Positions 1-7,734 of a stretch of 29,173 nucleotides of DNA are shown one piece after another. This DNA comes from a virus. Under the pieces are notes generated by a model that was not told the origin of the DNA, did not search any database, and was given only the letters and a program-made list of their open reading frames with translations. The stretch spans positions 1 through 29,173 of IMG/VR virus record IMGVR_UViG_3300044491_000854; one strand, given 5' to 3'. A program made the position numbers and the translations under genes. Positions within the stretch are counted from its first letter, which is position 1. Each line of letters begins with the position of its first letter.

Positions 1-319
1 GTCTTTTTTTATCAAACACATCACTTGCTATATAATCAATATTATCATAGTGACTAAACAACCTATTTTTAGATATGCTTATAGCATGATCATCTAAATC
101 AATTATTGTAATTCGTTTTACATGTTTAAAAAACGGAACTAATATACTACCGTACCAGCCGCCCAAAATTACAATTTCGCTATTAGTATCTACAAATTGA
201 TTAACATGTTCTACTATCTTTTCTTTTGCTTTAAATTGATTTGGGCTATAAGAATCTAGTAACGTTGGATTGTTCCTAGCTTCAGCCATAATATTTTTAA
301 ATAGTTGTAAATCTATCAT
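1..319 (-). CDS. Class I SAM-dependent methyltransferase-like protein, partial (3' end beyond the window)
   Basis: The frame opens with an ATG at 319-317, which overlaps the stop codon of the carbamoyltransferase gene as ATGA, and it stays open to the left edge (106 codons seen). After an N-terminal helical stretch, the translation has a beta-strand followed by a glycine motif (IVILGGWYGS, about residues 50-59), then a second strand ending in acidic residues (ITIIDLDD, about 73-80). This is the layout of motif I and motif II of Rossmann-fold methyltransferases, where the Gly-rich loop and the acidic residue contact S-adenosylmethionine. The catalytic part and substrate-binding half lie outside the window, so the target is unknown. 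It is the last visible gene of the accessory operon and is probably translationally coupled to the carbamoyltransferase. Another Rossmann-type enzyme cannot be excluded from 106 residues. Confidence 0.6.
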   Translation of the reverse strand, partial: MIDLQLFKNIMAEARNNPTLLDSYSPNQFKAKEKIVEHVNQFVDTNSEIVILGGWYGSILVPFFKHVKRITIIDLDDHAISISKNRLFSHYDNIDYIASDVFDKKR

Positions 320-1779
320 TTGCTAACCATCTTATTATCTATTACAAGTATATCAATTGCAGTTTCTTCATAAGTTTCATATGCTTCGTATGGAGTTTCA
401 ACAATAGGTTCTTGGCAGTTAAAACTAGTATTCAGTAACATTGGAATTCCAGTGATTTTATAAAACTCATTTATAAGATCATAAAACTTTTCATTTTGTG
501 TTCGATTAACTGTTTGTATTCTTGCTGTACCGTCGACATGTGTTACACCTGGAATCTTGTCTGACTTAACTGGCATAATCCTACTCATGTATGGACTTGG
601 CTGATTAGTATCAAAATATTCTTGATAGTGTTCTTCTAACACACTTGGAGCAAACGGTCTAAAGTCTTCACGCTTCTTAATGGTAGTATTAATAATATTT
701 TTAATATTAGGATTACGAGGATCAGCAAGTATACTACGATTTCCTAATGCTCTATTTCCACTTTCAGATAACCCTTGGAACCATCCAACAATTTTTCCAT
801 CAGCAATACTTTGTGCAACTTTCTTTATATCTAAGTCAATAAAATTATCAGATAGCACATAATCAAAATGTTTACCTGATGCTGTTTTAGGTAAGTGTAT
901 ATTTTTGTTTAATACATAATCGGCATGCATATATGTTCCAATAGCTTGTCCTTCATCGCCAACTGCTGGCGGAACATGGACATTTGTATAATGCTTAGTA
1001 AACATTTCATTCATATAGCCATTGTACGCAACGCCGCCTGCTACACACAAGTTGTCGCATGTTTTTAAAGGATATACATATTTCTTAATTAAATCTTCGG
1101 TTACCCATTGTAGTGTATAAGCAACATCTTCTTTTAAATGTCTATCTAAAACTTTCTTTGACCATTCTGGTAGTGTAAAGTCATTGTTCATGTAATAGTC
1201 AATCAAAGCATGTATTTGATAATCGTACTGACCGTAACCTGCTAGACCCATAACTTTGCCGGCACCTAAATAACCAAATCCTAAGTCTTGTGATAGTCTG
1301 TTCCACAATCCACCAATTGATAGTTTATCTGATAAGTCATGTATGTGTCCATTCTTGTCAATAAACACACAATTAAATTTCCAACCTCTACCGTCAATGG
1401 CAAGTATATCTGATTGTTTATATCCAGAACTTAAAAAAGCGTATGCGGCATGACTTTGATGATGATCAATATAATAAAAGTCTTGTCCTTGGCAATAGTC
1501 CCATAAGTTAGTAGGTTTAAAATTTAGAAATTCTGTTGTACCGAACTTTTCTTCAATAAGATCAATTACGAATTCTTGTCCAAGATTAGATACTGTAAAA
1601 CATAATAGCTCGTCTTCTGTCTTTATATACTGTTTAAAGAATTCTCTACTAGGTTTGCTATCATGCGGATCTGTGTTTAAGTTATGCTTCCTACGAGTAT
1701 GTCTTTCAACTTGTACATGTGTTTCTCCATTATAAGTATTATGGTCATGCATGTTTAGTGCTACAGAAAATAATTTCAT
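316..1779 (-). CDS. NodU/CmcH/TobZ-family O-carbamoyltransferase
   Basis: This 487-residue protein matches the two-domain carbamoyltransferase family that uses carbamoyl phosphate and ATP to carbamoylate hydroxyl groups on sugars, antibiotics or nucleosides. The N-terminal ASKHA-type domain shows the metal-binding histidine motif DHHQSHAAYAF (105-115), an Asp-Gly pair (IDGRGW, 128-133), SIGGLW (154-159), GAGKVMGLAGYG (172-183), CVAGGVAYN (245-253) and PAVGDEGQAIG (271-281). The C-terminal YrdC-like domain shows GNRALGNRSILADPR (341-355), KREDFRPFAPSVL (369-381), HVDGTARIQTV (414-424) and LLNTSFN (448-454). The length is slightly short for the family. The ATG has a good ribosome site, AGAGGA, about 6 bases upstream. 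The gene overlaps both neighbours by the ATGA arrangement. One oddity is that the usual DGxGD/E is DGRGW here. The acceptor is unknown; with the DegT and glycosyltransferase neighbours, a sugar is most likely. Confidence 0.93.
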   Translation of the reverse strand: MKLFSVALNMHDHNTYNGETHVQVERHTRRKHNLNTDPHDSKPSREFFKQYIKTEDELLCFTVSNLGQEFVIDLIEEKFGTTEFLNFKPTNLWDYCQGQDFYYIDHHQSHAAYAFLSSGYKQSDILAIDGRGWKFNCVFIDKNGHIHDLSDKLSIGGLWNRLSQDLGFGYLGAGKVMGLAGYGQYDYQIHALIDYYMNNDFTLPEWSKKVLDRHLKEDVAYTLQWVTEDLIKKYVYPLKTCDNLCVAGGVAYNGYMNEMFTKHYTNVHVPPAVGDEGQAIGTYMHADYVLNKNIHLPKTASGKHFDYVLSDNFIDLDIKKVAQSIADGKIVGWFQGLSESGNRALGNRSILADPRNPNIKNIINTTIKKREDFRPFAPSVLEEHYQEYFDTNQPSPYMSRIMPVKSDKIPGVTHVDGTARIQTVNRTQNEKFYDLINEFYKITGIPMLLNTSFNCQEPIVETPYEAYETYEETAIDILVIDNKMVSK

Positions 1780-2609
1780 TTTATTTCCTCTAATGCTATT
1801 TTTTCTAATATTGCGAGTCTACGTCCTTTTGGGCGAGGAGGAATAATGTCCATACATGCTGTACAATAATTTTCAAACTCAAATAAATCATGTTCCATCA
1901 TTTTAGTAATATTTTCTACTGTGATATCAAACTCACGTGATCCGTTAATTGCTTTTCTACTACAATGTCTAATCTTTCGGATTTCAAAATCAAACACAGG
2001 TACTTGAGGAAACTTAGCACAAATACGTCTTTCTAATTCAGGTGCTTGTACAAGTTCGTGATCACTAAAGAAATCAGGCGAACGTGAATTATATTCTTTA
2101 AATTCTGTATTTTTATGATCAATATGACTTATATCGTGCTTGTCTCTATATGCGAAATAACCTGGTGTTTCAATAATAAGATTGTAGTTGTTTAAATCGT
2201 TAGGTTCAAACCAATCATAGTTTCCTAATTTTTCAATTTTATCTTCGTAAAAGTCTAATATTAAGTGTTCAATATAGATGACTTCAGGATCTTCAAGTAT
2301 GTGTGGATAAAACTTACGTACTAAACTATTAGATAATACTTGTGGAATTAGATTAGGATATTTTTTAATTTCTGCTATAATCTCATCTAAGTTTTTAATA
2401 AGTCCGGGTTCGCCGCCTAATAAACAGATACGTGTTTTGTAAGGAGCAAGTCCCTTTAGAATAGTTCTTACTAAGTCCATATCAGTGTCTAAGTAACGCA
2501 TTTCTAAAGTCCAGGCAGTACAGTAGTGACAACTTTTATTACATGACTTAGATAGATAAAAGTCTACTGTTCTATATTCTGATCCTTTTAATTCTTCAAG
2601 TGTTATCAT
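1776..2609 (-). CDS. Radical SAM enzyme with four extra C-terminal cysteines
   Basis: This 277-residue protein carries the radical SAM signature C23-x3-C27-x2-C30 (CNKSCHYC), which binds the [4Fe-4S] cluster that cleaves S-adenosylmethionine, and the SAM-contacting GGEPG motif (65-69). The C-terminal third has C197, C216, C249 and C252. The last three sit in HCSRK and YCTACMD contexts, consistent with an auxiliary iron-sulfur site of the twitch or SPASM type. This is inferred from spacing. The ATG lies one base after the stop codon of the nitroreductase-like gene and has no clear ribosome site, so coupling to the upstream gene is likely. Its stop overlaps the carbamoyltransferase start as ATGA. 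The reaction is unknown. It is one of three radical SAM proteins in this operon and is the one next to the carbamoyltransferase. Confidence 0.88.
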   Translation of the reverse strand: MITLEELKGSEYRTVDFYLSKSCNKSCHYCTAWTLEMRYLDTDMDLVRTILKGLAPYKTRICLLGGEPGLIKNLDEIIAEIKKYPNLIPQVLSNSLVRKFYPHILEDPEVIYIEHLILDFYEDKIEKLGNYDWFEPNDLNNYNLIIETPGYFAYRDKHDISHIDHKNTEFKEYNSRSPDFFSDHELVQAPELERRICAKFPQVPVFDFEIRKIRHCSRKAINGSREFDITVENITKMMEHDLFEFENYCTACMDIIPPRPKGRRLAILEKIALEEIK

Positions 2610-2610
2610 A

Positions 2611-3378
2611 TTATTCGTCAGTTTCTTTCAAATGATATTCTATAATATCCTCTAGAGGAGGTTTTGTTTCTGCTCCTCGTACAGCCCAGGACTCTAAATT
2701 ATCAATGTTCGTAGCAAGAATATCTTCAATGTTTGCTTTATAGCCAATCTGTGCCACCATAATAGGCATTTCTTTAATGTAAGGCAAAGCACTCCAATCT
2801 ATACCAGAACCTTTGTTGGTGTCTTTACGATACTCATCTTTTCTGTCATCGCTAAACCTTATCCAGTTCCATTCTGGGAATGATCTTATATAACTAATCT
2901 GTAAGTCATTTTCTAAACACTGGCTAGCAAGTACCTTTAAAAACATGCCAACTTCAACACAGGCAAGTTTAGTATTAGTAGGTCCACGAAATCGTTCATC
3001 TAGTTGTGTAAATCTTTTTTCTCCGTCTTTGTATTTCTCTCCGTGTCTTACTACAAAATTATTTGGTTCACACTTTCGCAATTCGAATATCAGCACCCAA
3101 GGTGCTTTGTGATTTGGATGAGGGGCTTCTTCCATCTGCCATTGATTTACTGATCCGTTTTTAAACAAAGCACAAATTTTGCCTACTGTGTGAATATCTT
3201 TGTTATTGTTAGGACCAATAATATGAATCTTAAATGGAAATAAATTTTGCTTAGAAGGAGCCACATCAAAAGTTGTTTCAATAAGACTGTGGATAAGTTC
3301 CTTACTAGGAATACGTTCTTGATCCCAGGCCCATCTTATTTGTCTGCGTTTTTTAAAAAGTTCGTATATTTTTGACAC
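2611..3378 (-). CDS. Nitroreductase-like flavoprotein (copy A)
   Basis: The 255-residue product begins with KKRRQIRWAW (9-18) and follows with APSKQNLFPFKIHIIG (40-55). These correspond to the RRSxR and APSxxNxQPW segments that bind FMN phosphate and isoalloxazine in nitroreductase-type flavoproteins. A later EVGM segment leads into an amphipathic helix like the family's core dimer helix. The start is GTG (3378-3376), supported by AAGGA six bases upstream; no earlier in-frame ATG fits. It lies 20 bases after the DegT aminotransferase gene and one base before the radical SAM gene. A diverged relative is encoded at 4469-5161, on the other side of the aminotransferase. The family reduces nitro groups, quinones or flavins, or performs dehydrogenation or dehalogenation. 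No substrate can be named, and the similarity is remote enough that catalytic activity is uncertain. Confidence 0.65.
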   Translation of the reverse strand: MSKIYELFKKRRQIRWAWDQERIPSKELIHSLIETTFDVAPSKQNLFPFKIHIIGPNNNKDIHTVGKICALFKNGSVNQWQMEEAPHPNHKAPWVLIFELRKCEPNNFVVRHGEKYKDGEKRFTQLDERFRGPTNTKLACVEVGMFLKVLASQCLENDLQISYIRSFPEWNWIRFSDDRKDEYRKDTNKGSGIDWSALPYIKEMPIMVAQIGYKANIEDILATNIDNLESWAVRGAETKPPLEDIIEYHLKETDE

Positions 3379-3398
3379 GTTGATTCCTTAATTTCAAT

Positions 3399-4472
3399 CT
3401 ATAAAGCATTTTTTACATTGTTAATAATACTTATTACTTCATCCTCAGTAAGCCAAGCATGAATGGGCAACGACAAAACAGTATCAGATGCCGTCTTAGA
3501 CTGCGTACAAGCGTCACTCCTGCACTCTAAGTTGGCATACATACTATTTGCACTTAACGGTGTTTCGTAGTGTATACTGGCACTTAGAGCAGTTTTTACA
3601 CGTTTCCTTGTGTCTTTGTCTTTGAAACGGACTACATATTTGTGGTAGTTATGGTTAAGCCCATTTGACATTGTTTGTGTTACCACAGGTAAATCACTAA
3701 ATGCTGTATTGTATTCTTGTGCTATTTGTTGTCTGCGTTCTTGATTACGTTCAGCATGTCTTAATCTTAAATTAATAATTTCTGCATTCAACACATACAT
3801 ACGACTGTTATATCCTAGTATACTAAAGTCTTTGTCTTTGCCATGGCGTCTAATCATTTTTACACGACGAGCAATATCTTCGTTGTCTGTTAATACAACT
3901 CCTCCACCATTGATGCCAGCAATAACTTTGTTGCTATTGAAACTGTATACTGAACAGTCTCCAATAGTACCTGCCTTTATATTATGTAAACTACTACCCA
4001 AACTTTGTGCGGCATCTTCAATAAACAATATATCTTTGTCTTTACAAAATTGTTGTATCTCTGTAGTATCAGTCATGTTACCAAATAGATGTGGATAAAT
4101 TATTGCTTTTACTTTATCACTGTACATACGTTTAACACTATCTAAACTAATGTGATATGAATCTAAATCAATGTCACAGAACACAGGAACAGCGCCTACC
4201 ATACTAGCACAAGCTGAACTTGAAATCCAACTAAAATCTGTTACTAGCACTTCGTCGCCTAGACCAATGTTGTGTGCTAGTAGTGTAAAATGAAGAGCGT
4301 CTGTAGCACTTGCTACACTAACACAATGTTTACGCCCAACACGTTCAGCAAAACTACTTTCAAAGTCCTCATTATTTTCATAATTTGTTTGACTCATGAA
4401 ACGATCAAACACTTCTAAATAGTCTTGTTTGTTTTCTTGATATTCTCTATCCCAAGCATCATATGCTGTCAT
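3399..4472 (-). CDS. DegT/DnrJ/EryC1-family PLP-dependent sugar aminotransferase
   Basis: This 357-residue protein is a fold-type I aminotransferase of the family that transfers an amino group from glutamate or glutamine to keto-sugars bound to a nucleotide. Visible motifs are the cofactor phosphate region SVASATDALH (52-61), EDAAQSLGS (152-160; D153 pairs with the pyridine nitrogen), the Schiff-base lysine K182 in SFNSNKVIAGINGGG (177-191), RRHG (208-211), and YNSRMYVLNA (221-230), equivalent to the family's YNxRM motif. The catalytic residues all appear present. The ATG overlaps the stop of the upstream nitroreductase-like gene as ATGA. No nucleotide-sugar dehydratase or nucleotidyltransferase is visible in the window, so the keto-sugar substrate must come from the host or from genes elsewhere. 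An internal aldimine role without transamination (dehydrase type) is unlikely because the active-site lysine is present. Confidence 0.93.
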   Translation of the reverse strand: MTAYDAWDREYQENKQDYLEVFDRFMSQTNYENNEDFESSFAERVGRKHCVSVASATDALHFTLLAHNIGLGDEVLVTDFSWISSSACASMVGAVPVFCDIDLDSYHISLDSVKRMYSDKVKAIIYPHLFGNMTDTTEIQQFCKDKDILFIEDAAQSLGSSLHNIKAGTIGDCSVYSFNSNKVIAGINGGGVVLTDNEDIARRVKMIRRHGKDKDFSILGYNSRMYVLNAEIINLRLRHAERNQERRQQIAQEYNTAFSDLPVVTQTMSNGLNHNYHKYVVRFKDKDTRKRVKTALSASIHYETPLSANSMYANLECRSDACTQSKTASDTVLSLPIHAWLTEDEVISIINNVKNAL

Positions 4473-5161
4473 GCTGTGTTCCTTTGACTATTATCAACAA
4501 AATTAAAAATATCCTCAAATGGAGCATCAGTATCGGTTTTTAATCTTTCTGGATGGTAAAACTGCCATTTATATTTTTCAGCTTTTCCAATAGTTTGTAT
4601 AAGGTCAGGGTAAAAATCTATGTAGGGGAAATCTTTCCAGTCTTCCATATTTCTAGGAAGACAAACTGTATACGAAGAATCCCATCCTCTGTCTAATACA
4701 GCACCGGTTACTGTTTTAGCAAGCATACCAACTTCTATGGCATTAGAAGGTCTATTACGTGTATCAATAAATGTTGGATCTTCTAATTGCCATTTTGATT
4801 TTTCTCTTTCAAAGTTTTCTTTATGAAAAGGGTTTGGTGGTGCTATTCTAGGAGTGTATATAATAGTGTAAGGAGCACTTAATATATGATAAAGTCCGGG
4901 GTTAGATGTATAGGCTTCGTCACTGTCGCCAAATTCTTCTTCGTCAGTTCGAATTTTGTTACCTTCGCACATATTCCAAAGTTTTCTGCTTCTTGCCTTA
5001 TTAGGTCCTAGTATATGTGCTTTGTATGCATATGCTTTTTGTTTAGATGTAACAAGAGGATATGCGGTTTGCAGTATTTCAAAAATTTCAGCTTCTGTAG
5101 GTATTACATCTTCACAGTATTTCCATACATGGGCTCTGCGTGAAAGAGAATCTTCAATCAT
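4469..5161 (-). CDS. Diverged nitroreductase-like protein (copy B)
   Basis: I chose the ATG at 5161-5159 (230 residues). It lies four bases after the stop of the radical SAM gene, has GGAG eight bases upstream, and aligns with the start of copy A. A start at 5218 would overlap the upstream gene by 53 bases. Similarity to copy A (2611-3378) runs the full length: SRRAHVWKY (7-15) against RRQIRWAW, TSKQKAYAYKAHILGP (38-53) against SKQNLFPFKIHIIGP, a shared EVGM-x2-K segment, a shared PYI segment near the C-terminus, and APFEDIFNF against PPLEDIIEY. The flavin-binding positions are less like the canonical family than in copy A. A reasonable inference is a heterodimer with copy A in which one subunit has lost part of the FMN site. 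Its stop overlaps the aminotransferase start. Confidence 0.5.
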   Translation of the reverse strand: MIEDSLSRRAHVWKYCEDVIPTEAEIFEILQTAYPLVTSKQKAYAYKAHILGPNKARSRKLWNMCEGNKIRTDEEEFGDSDEAYTSNPGLYHILSAPYTIIYTPRIAPPNPFHKENFEREKSKWQLEDPTFIDTRNRPSNAIEVGMLAKTVTGAVLDRGWDSSYTVCLPRNMEDWKDFPYIDFYPDLIQTIGKAEKYKWQFYHPERLKTDTDAPFEDIFNFVDNSQRNTA

Positions 5162-5165
5162 AATA

Positions 5166-5891
5166 TTAACTCCATGGTGCCTGACGCCAGTTTTCAAGTT
5201 CTTTTGACATATGCCCAATCCATTCTTTTTTAACCCGATCTTGCAAATGTTTTTTATCTGGAGATGTAAGTTTAAAATCTACATTCTTTCTTAACAATGG
5301 ATTATCAGGATTAAATCCTCTATTTGTGTTTACAAATAATAGAGCAAAGTTTTCCTCTTTAGCAATTTCTATAGCACGGTCAACTTCGTGTTCGTTGTAA
5401 CCAAATATAATATACTGCCAAACAATTACATTTCCAAGGTCTCTGCCTAGTTTCATCATTTCCCAGACATTTTCAAAGTTTGATCCGATTCTATAAAGTT
5501 CGCTTTTTTCATCAATGCCGTCTACACCAAAGTACCAAGCGTTTGTGCTTTTGCCGTAACTATATGCTTGTTTCCACCAATCTAAAGATTGTCCACTTCC
5601 GTTAGTAGCAATACGTACTTGCTTACCATCAGACATTTCTAAAAATTTTAAAAAATTAGGATGATATATAGGGTCGGAAATTTGTCCGCAAAATGTAATA
5701 CCTTTATAATAATCTAATATTTTTTGAAAGTTTTTTTCTTCTAGATCAAAAGATCTACGTATTTGATCTTGACTAGATATTTTTTGACGAATACACTGTG
5801 GGCATTTCAAAATACATCGATGCGAAATGTCTAGGTTAGGCCTAGCCCACACCTGTTGTTCTACGTAATTATTAGTAATTCTTTCCGACAC
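5166..5891 (-). CDS. Radical SAM core protein lacking its own auxiliary-cluster domain
   Basis: The 241-residue product has C26-x3-C30-x2-C33 (CILKCPQC), a GGEP-equivalent segment TFCGQISDPIYHP (66-78), RIATNGSG (93-100), and a FGVDGID strand followed by YRIGS, all typical of radical SAM enzymes of the SPASM class. Beyond the core there are no C-terminal cysteines, so the auxiliary cluster domain is missing. The gene directly upstream encodes just such a domain as a separate 119-residue protein, suggesting the two work as a complex. The start is GTG (5891-5889), inside the upstream gene with a 20-base overlap; no other ATG or GTG precedes the cysteine motif and the ribosome site is weak, so translation by re-initiation is likely. 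The substrate is unknown; SPASM-class partners often modify peptides or sugars. Confidence 0.85.
   Translation of the reverse strand: MSERITNNYVEQQVWARPNLDISHRCILKCPQCIRQKISSQDQIRRSFDLEEKNFQKILDYYKGITFCGQISDPIYHPNFLKFLEMSDGKQVRIATNGSGQSLDWWKQAYSYGKSTNAWYFGVDGIDEKSELYRIGSNFENVWEMMKLGRDLGNVIVWQYIIFGYNEHEVDRAIEIAKEENFALLFVNTNRGFNPDNPLLRKNVDFKLTSPDKKHLQDRVKKEWIGHMSKELENWRQAPWS
5170..5173 (-). promoter_or_regulatory. Ribosome binding site (GGAG) deciding the start of copy B
   Basis: GGAG lies eight bases before the ATG at 5161-5159 and overlaps the stop region of the upstream radical SAM gene. No equally good site precedes the longer start at 5218, which is why the shorter form is preferred for the nitroreductase-like copy B. 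Confidence 0.6.
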
Positions 5892-6231
5892 GTTGTTTTA
5901 CACTCTCTAATTTTTCTTCTATTTTACGAATATCATGCTCATCTTCTGTAAGTTCAATACCACACTTTTTCTTACACATATACGAACATTCATCTGGAGC
6001 ATTGTAAAGTTTTTGAAAAAAGTTTTCCCATTGATCACTTGTAAAGATATCTTCTAATTTTTCATTATTTGCTAAAGCAAGTTCTGGGTCTTTTAATCCT
6101 GCCTTAATAATATGATTTAATACAGGAGGATCATCCATCCAGCAACAAGGTAGCATAAAGCCGTCACTAGTGTAAGCGGCTCCTTTTTGATCTCTTTCAC
6201 CAAATGCTAAACACTTTGGCCTAATTTTCAT
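5872..6231 (-). CDS. Stand-alone SPASM-like iron-sulfur domain protein
   Basis: This 119-residue protein has cysteines at C7, C29, C30, C82, C86 and C90. The contexts PKCLAF, a strand with GFMLPCCW (24-31), and LEDIFTSDQW (59-68) followed by C-x3-C-x3-C are those of the SPASM domain normally fused to the C-terminus of radical SAM enzymes, where it binds auxiliary [4Fe-4S] clusters. Here it is a separate gene and lies upstream of the radical SAM core gene, so it is not the frameshifted tail of that gene. The C-terminal 25 residues are a charged helix, possibly for docking. The ATG has a strong ribosome site (GGAGGAATTAA before ATG) and overlaps the previous gene by 11 bases. The assignment rests on cysteine spacing and flanking residues seen by eye. 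Confidence 0.7.
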   Translation of the reverse strand: MKIRPKCLAFGERDQKGAAYTSDGFMLPCCWMDDPPVLNHIIKAGLKDPELALANNEKLEDIFTSDQWENFFQKLYNAPDECSYMCKKKCGIELTEDEHDIRKIEEKLESVKQRVGKNY

Positions 6232-7078
6232 TTAATTCCTCCACTACTTTTACAATAGGTGTTATATCTGGTTCTTTACAATCACGCCTCCAATATACAC
6301 TACCACCATCTACAATCTTTTTATCTCTTAGGTAAATTATATCTTTACCGTAATACTTACACTCTTGAAAAATTCTTGGAGCAGGATCAAATGTTTCTTT
6401 GGTATACACGTAAGTCTCAAACAAGCTCATAAGATTTTCTACTGGTACAAATATATTATTATTCTTTATATTAACATACTTTTCGTCATATGTCAAGACC
6501 CCGTGGTCTGGATAATTACTAATAACTTTTTCAACACTAGCATAGTATTCTGGGTTTGTGGCTAAAAACAAGTGTTTAAACTGTATGTTATCTTTATGTG
6601 GTTTGTATATGCTAAAATTAATAGTTTTTTCGAAATGTGCTCCAATACCGTTGGGGTAAACATCAGTATCACATAGGTCAATTACTTGTGTTGGATTGTA
6701 AAACTCTAGTGCTTTAGGATACTCAGCAGGATGATTCTCTGAATAAACACTGATCACTTTGCCGCCAAATAGTCTTCGCAAGTTCTTTTGTTGTAACTCG
6801 CTATAGTCATTAAAACTTTGCCAGCTTAGAGTCATCATACTTCTGCCCATAATCAATGTTACGTCATCATCACTTGGTAGATAGTTGTCTATGTACACAT
6901 GATCGTATGTAGTATATTTTGCTTTGATAGTATCAATGTATGCTAGTTGGTTAAATTTTCTGTGTGTAATGATAATAACCTGAGCAGGATATCCTGCTTT
7001 GTTAAGCATATCACAGTATTCATAACTGTAATATAATAATCCGTCAACTGGTTTGCTTGTTACAACAATGTTAATCAT
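6221..7078 (-). CDS. Putative GT-B-type glycosyltransferase
   Basis: The 285-residue product opens with a Rossmann-type strand and helix (MINIVVTSKP, then YSYEYCDMLNKAGY at about 17-30), like the N-terminal half of GT-B glycosyltransferases. Near the C-terminus FDPAPRIFQECKYYGK (230-245) resembles the nucleotide-sugar-binding helix region in which proline, arginine and glutamate precede a helix and a G-K turn. It is shorter than most GT-B enzymes (usually 350 or more residues), so it may be a minimal or diverged member. The ATG lies two bases after the SGNH hydrolase stop. Context among other glycosyltransferase-like genes supports the call, but no single motif is decisive. Confidence 0.45.
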   Translation of the reverse strand: MINIVVTSKPVDGLLYYSYEYCDMLNKAGYPAQVIIITHRKFNQLAYIDTIKAKYTTYDHVYIDNYLPSDDDVTLIMGRSMMTLSWQSFNDYSELQQKNLRRLFGGKVISVYSENHPAEYPKALEFYNPTQVIDLCDTDVYPNGIGAHFEKTINFSIYKPHKDNIQFKHLFLATNPEYYASVEKVISNYPDHGVLTYDEKYVNIKNNNIFVPVENLMSLFETYVYTKETFDPAPRIFQECKYYGKDIIYLRDKKIVDGGSVYWRRDCKEPDITPIVKVVEELNEN

Positions 7079-7080
7079 AG

Positions 7081-7734
7081 CTAATTTGTTTCCTTTACAT
7101 ATTTTAACATATCTCTAGCAATTAACTTTTGCGATTCTGGTCCAGGATGATCATTATCAGCTGCAAAATCAACCCAATGTAAAGACTGATTAATTAGATT
7201 TACTTTATTCCATTTAGGATATACATATTCAATATCAGTCTTGTTAGGGCCTAACTTTGAATTAAAATTAGCTTTAAAATTATACACATGACGATGTTCT
7301 TGTAGGGTATAGTTTGCTAAATTTACAGCTTCTAATGATTCAAGAAAACTATTATACGGATCATGAATCCATTTATAATAGTTTTTACACACATTGTTAT
7401 TTTTTGTAGGGTGTATATTCGTTGCTACTTTTGCTAGTTCTATACTCTTAGATGTAAATACTGTTGACCTGTTGACCTCTGTCCATAATATAACTATAAT
7501 GTCGTCTTTTTCTATAGTAGTGTTTAATATTTGCTGAGATATGTATCTGTTACTACACCCAGGGCGTCCTAAATTCACAACTTTTTTATCTAACATTTTT
7601 CCTAGCAATGCTGGCCAAGCATACTGACTAGGCTTATCTGCCATTACTAGGCCATTTGGTCCTTGCCTGTTAAGACAATCTATTTGTCCTTCACCATAGG
7701 TATGACTGCATCCAAAAGCAAATAATCTACTCAT
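7081..7734 (-). CDS. SGNH/GDSL-type hydrolase-like protein
   Basis: The 217-residue protein has the four blocks of the SGNH superfamily: FGCSHTYGEG (7-16; nucleophile S10, with Cys in place of the usual Asp of GDS), NLGRPGCSN (54-62; block II Gly), ILWTEVNR (82-89; Asn of block III), and ADNDHPGPES (192-201; D193 and H196 of the block V DxxH). These enzymes cleave or transfer acyl esters, often O-acetyl groups on polysaccharides. There is no signal peptide, so a cytoplasmic or virion role is expected. The ATG has GAGGA nearby and overlaps the upstream gene by 8 bases. It sits between two glycosyltransferase-like genes, so an O-acyl-sugar substrate is a fair guess. Relatives with this GCSHT motif are common in bacterial polysaccharide and phage clusters. 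Confidence 0.75.
   Translation of the reverse strand: MSRLFAFGCSHTYGEGQIDCLNRQGPNGLVMADKPSQYAWPALLGKMLDKKVVNLGRPGCSNRYISQQILNTTIEKDDIIVILWTEVNRSTVFTSKSIELAKVATNIHPTKNNNVCKNYYKWIHDPYNSFLESLEAVNLANYTLQEHRHVYNFKANFNSKLGPNKTDIEYVYPKWNKVNLINQSLHWVDFAADNDHPGPESQKLIARDMLKYVKETN

Noticed and set aside
1776-2609. Zinc-finger reading of the C-terminal cysteines of the radical SAM protein.
   Set aside because: The radical SAM core is clear and C-terminal cysteines in this class usually hold an auxiliary iron-sulfur cluster.
5166-6231. A frameshift splitting one radical SAM/SPASM gene in two.
   Set aside because: In fused enzymes the SPASM part follows the core, but here the SPASM-like gene comes first, with its own strong ribosome site.
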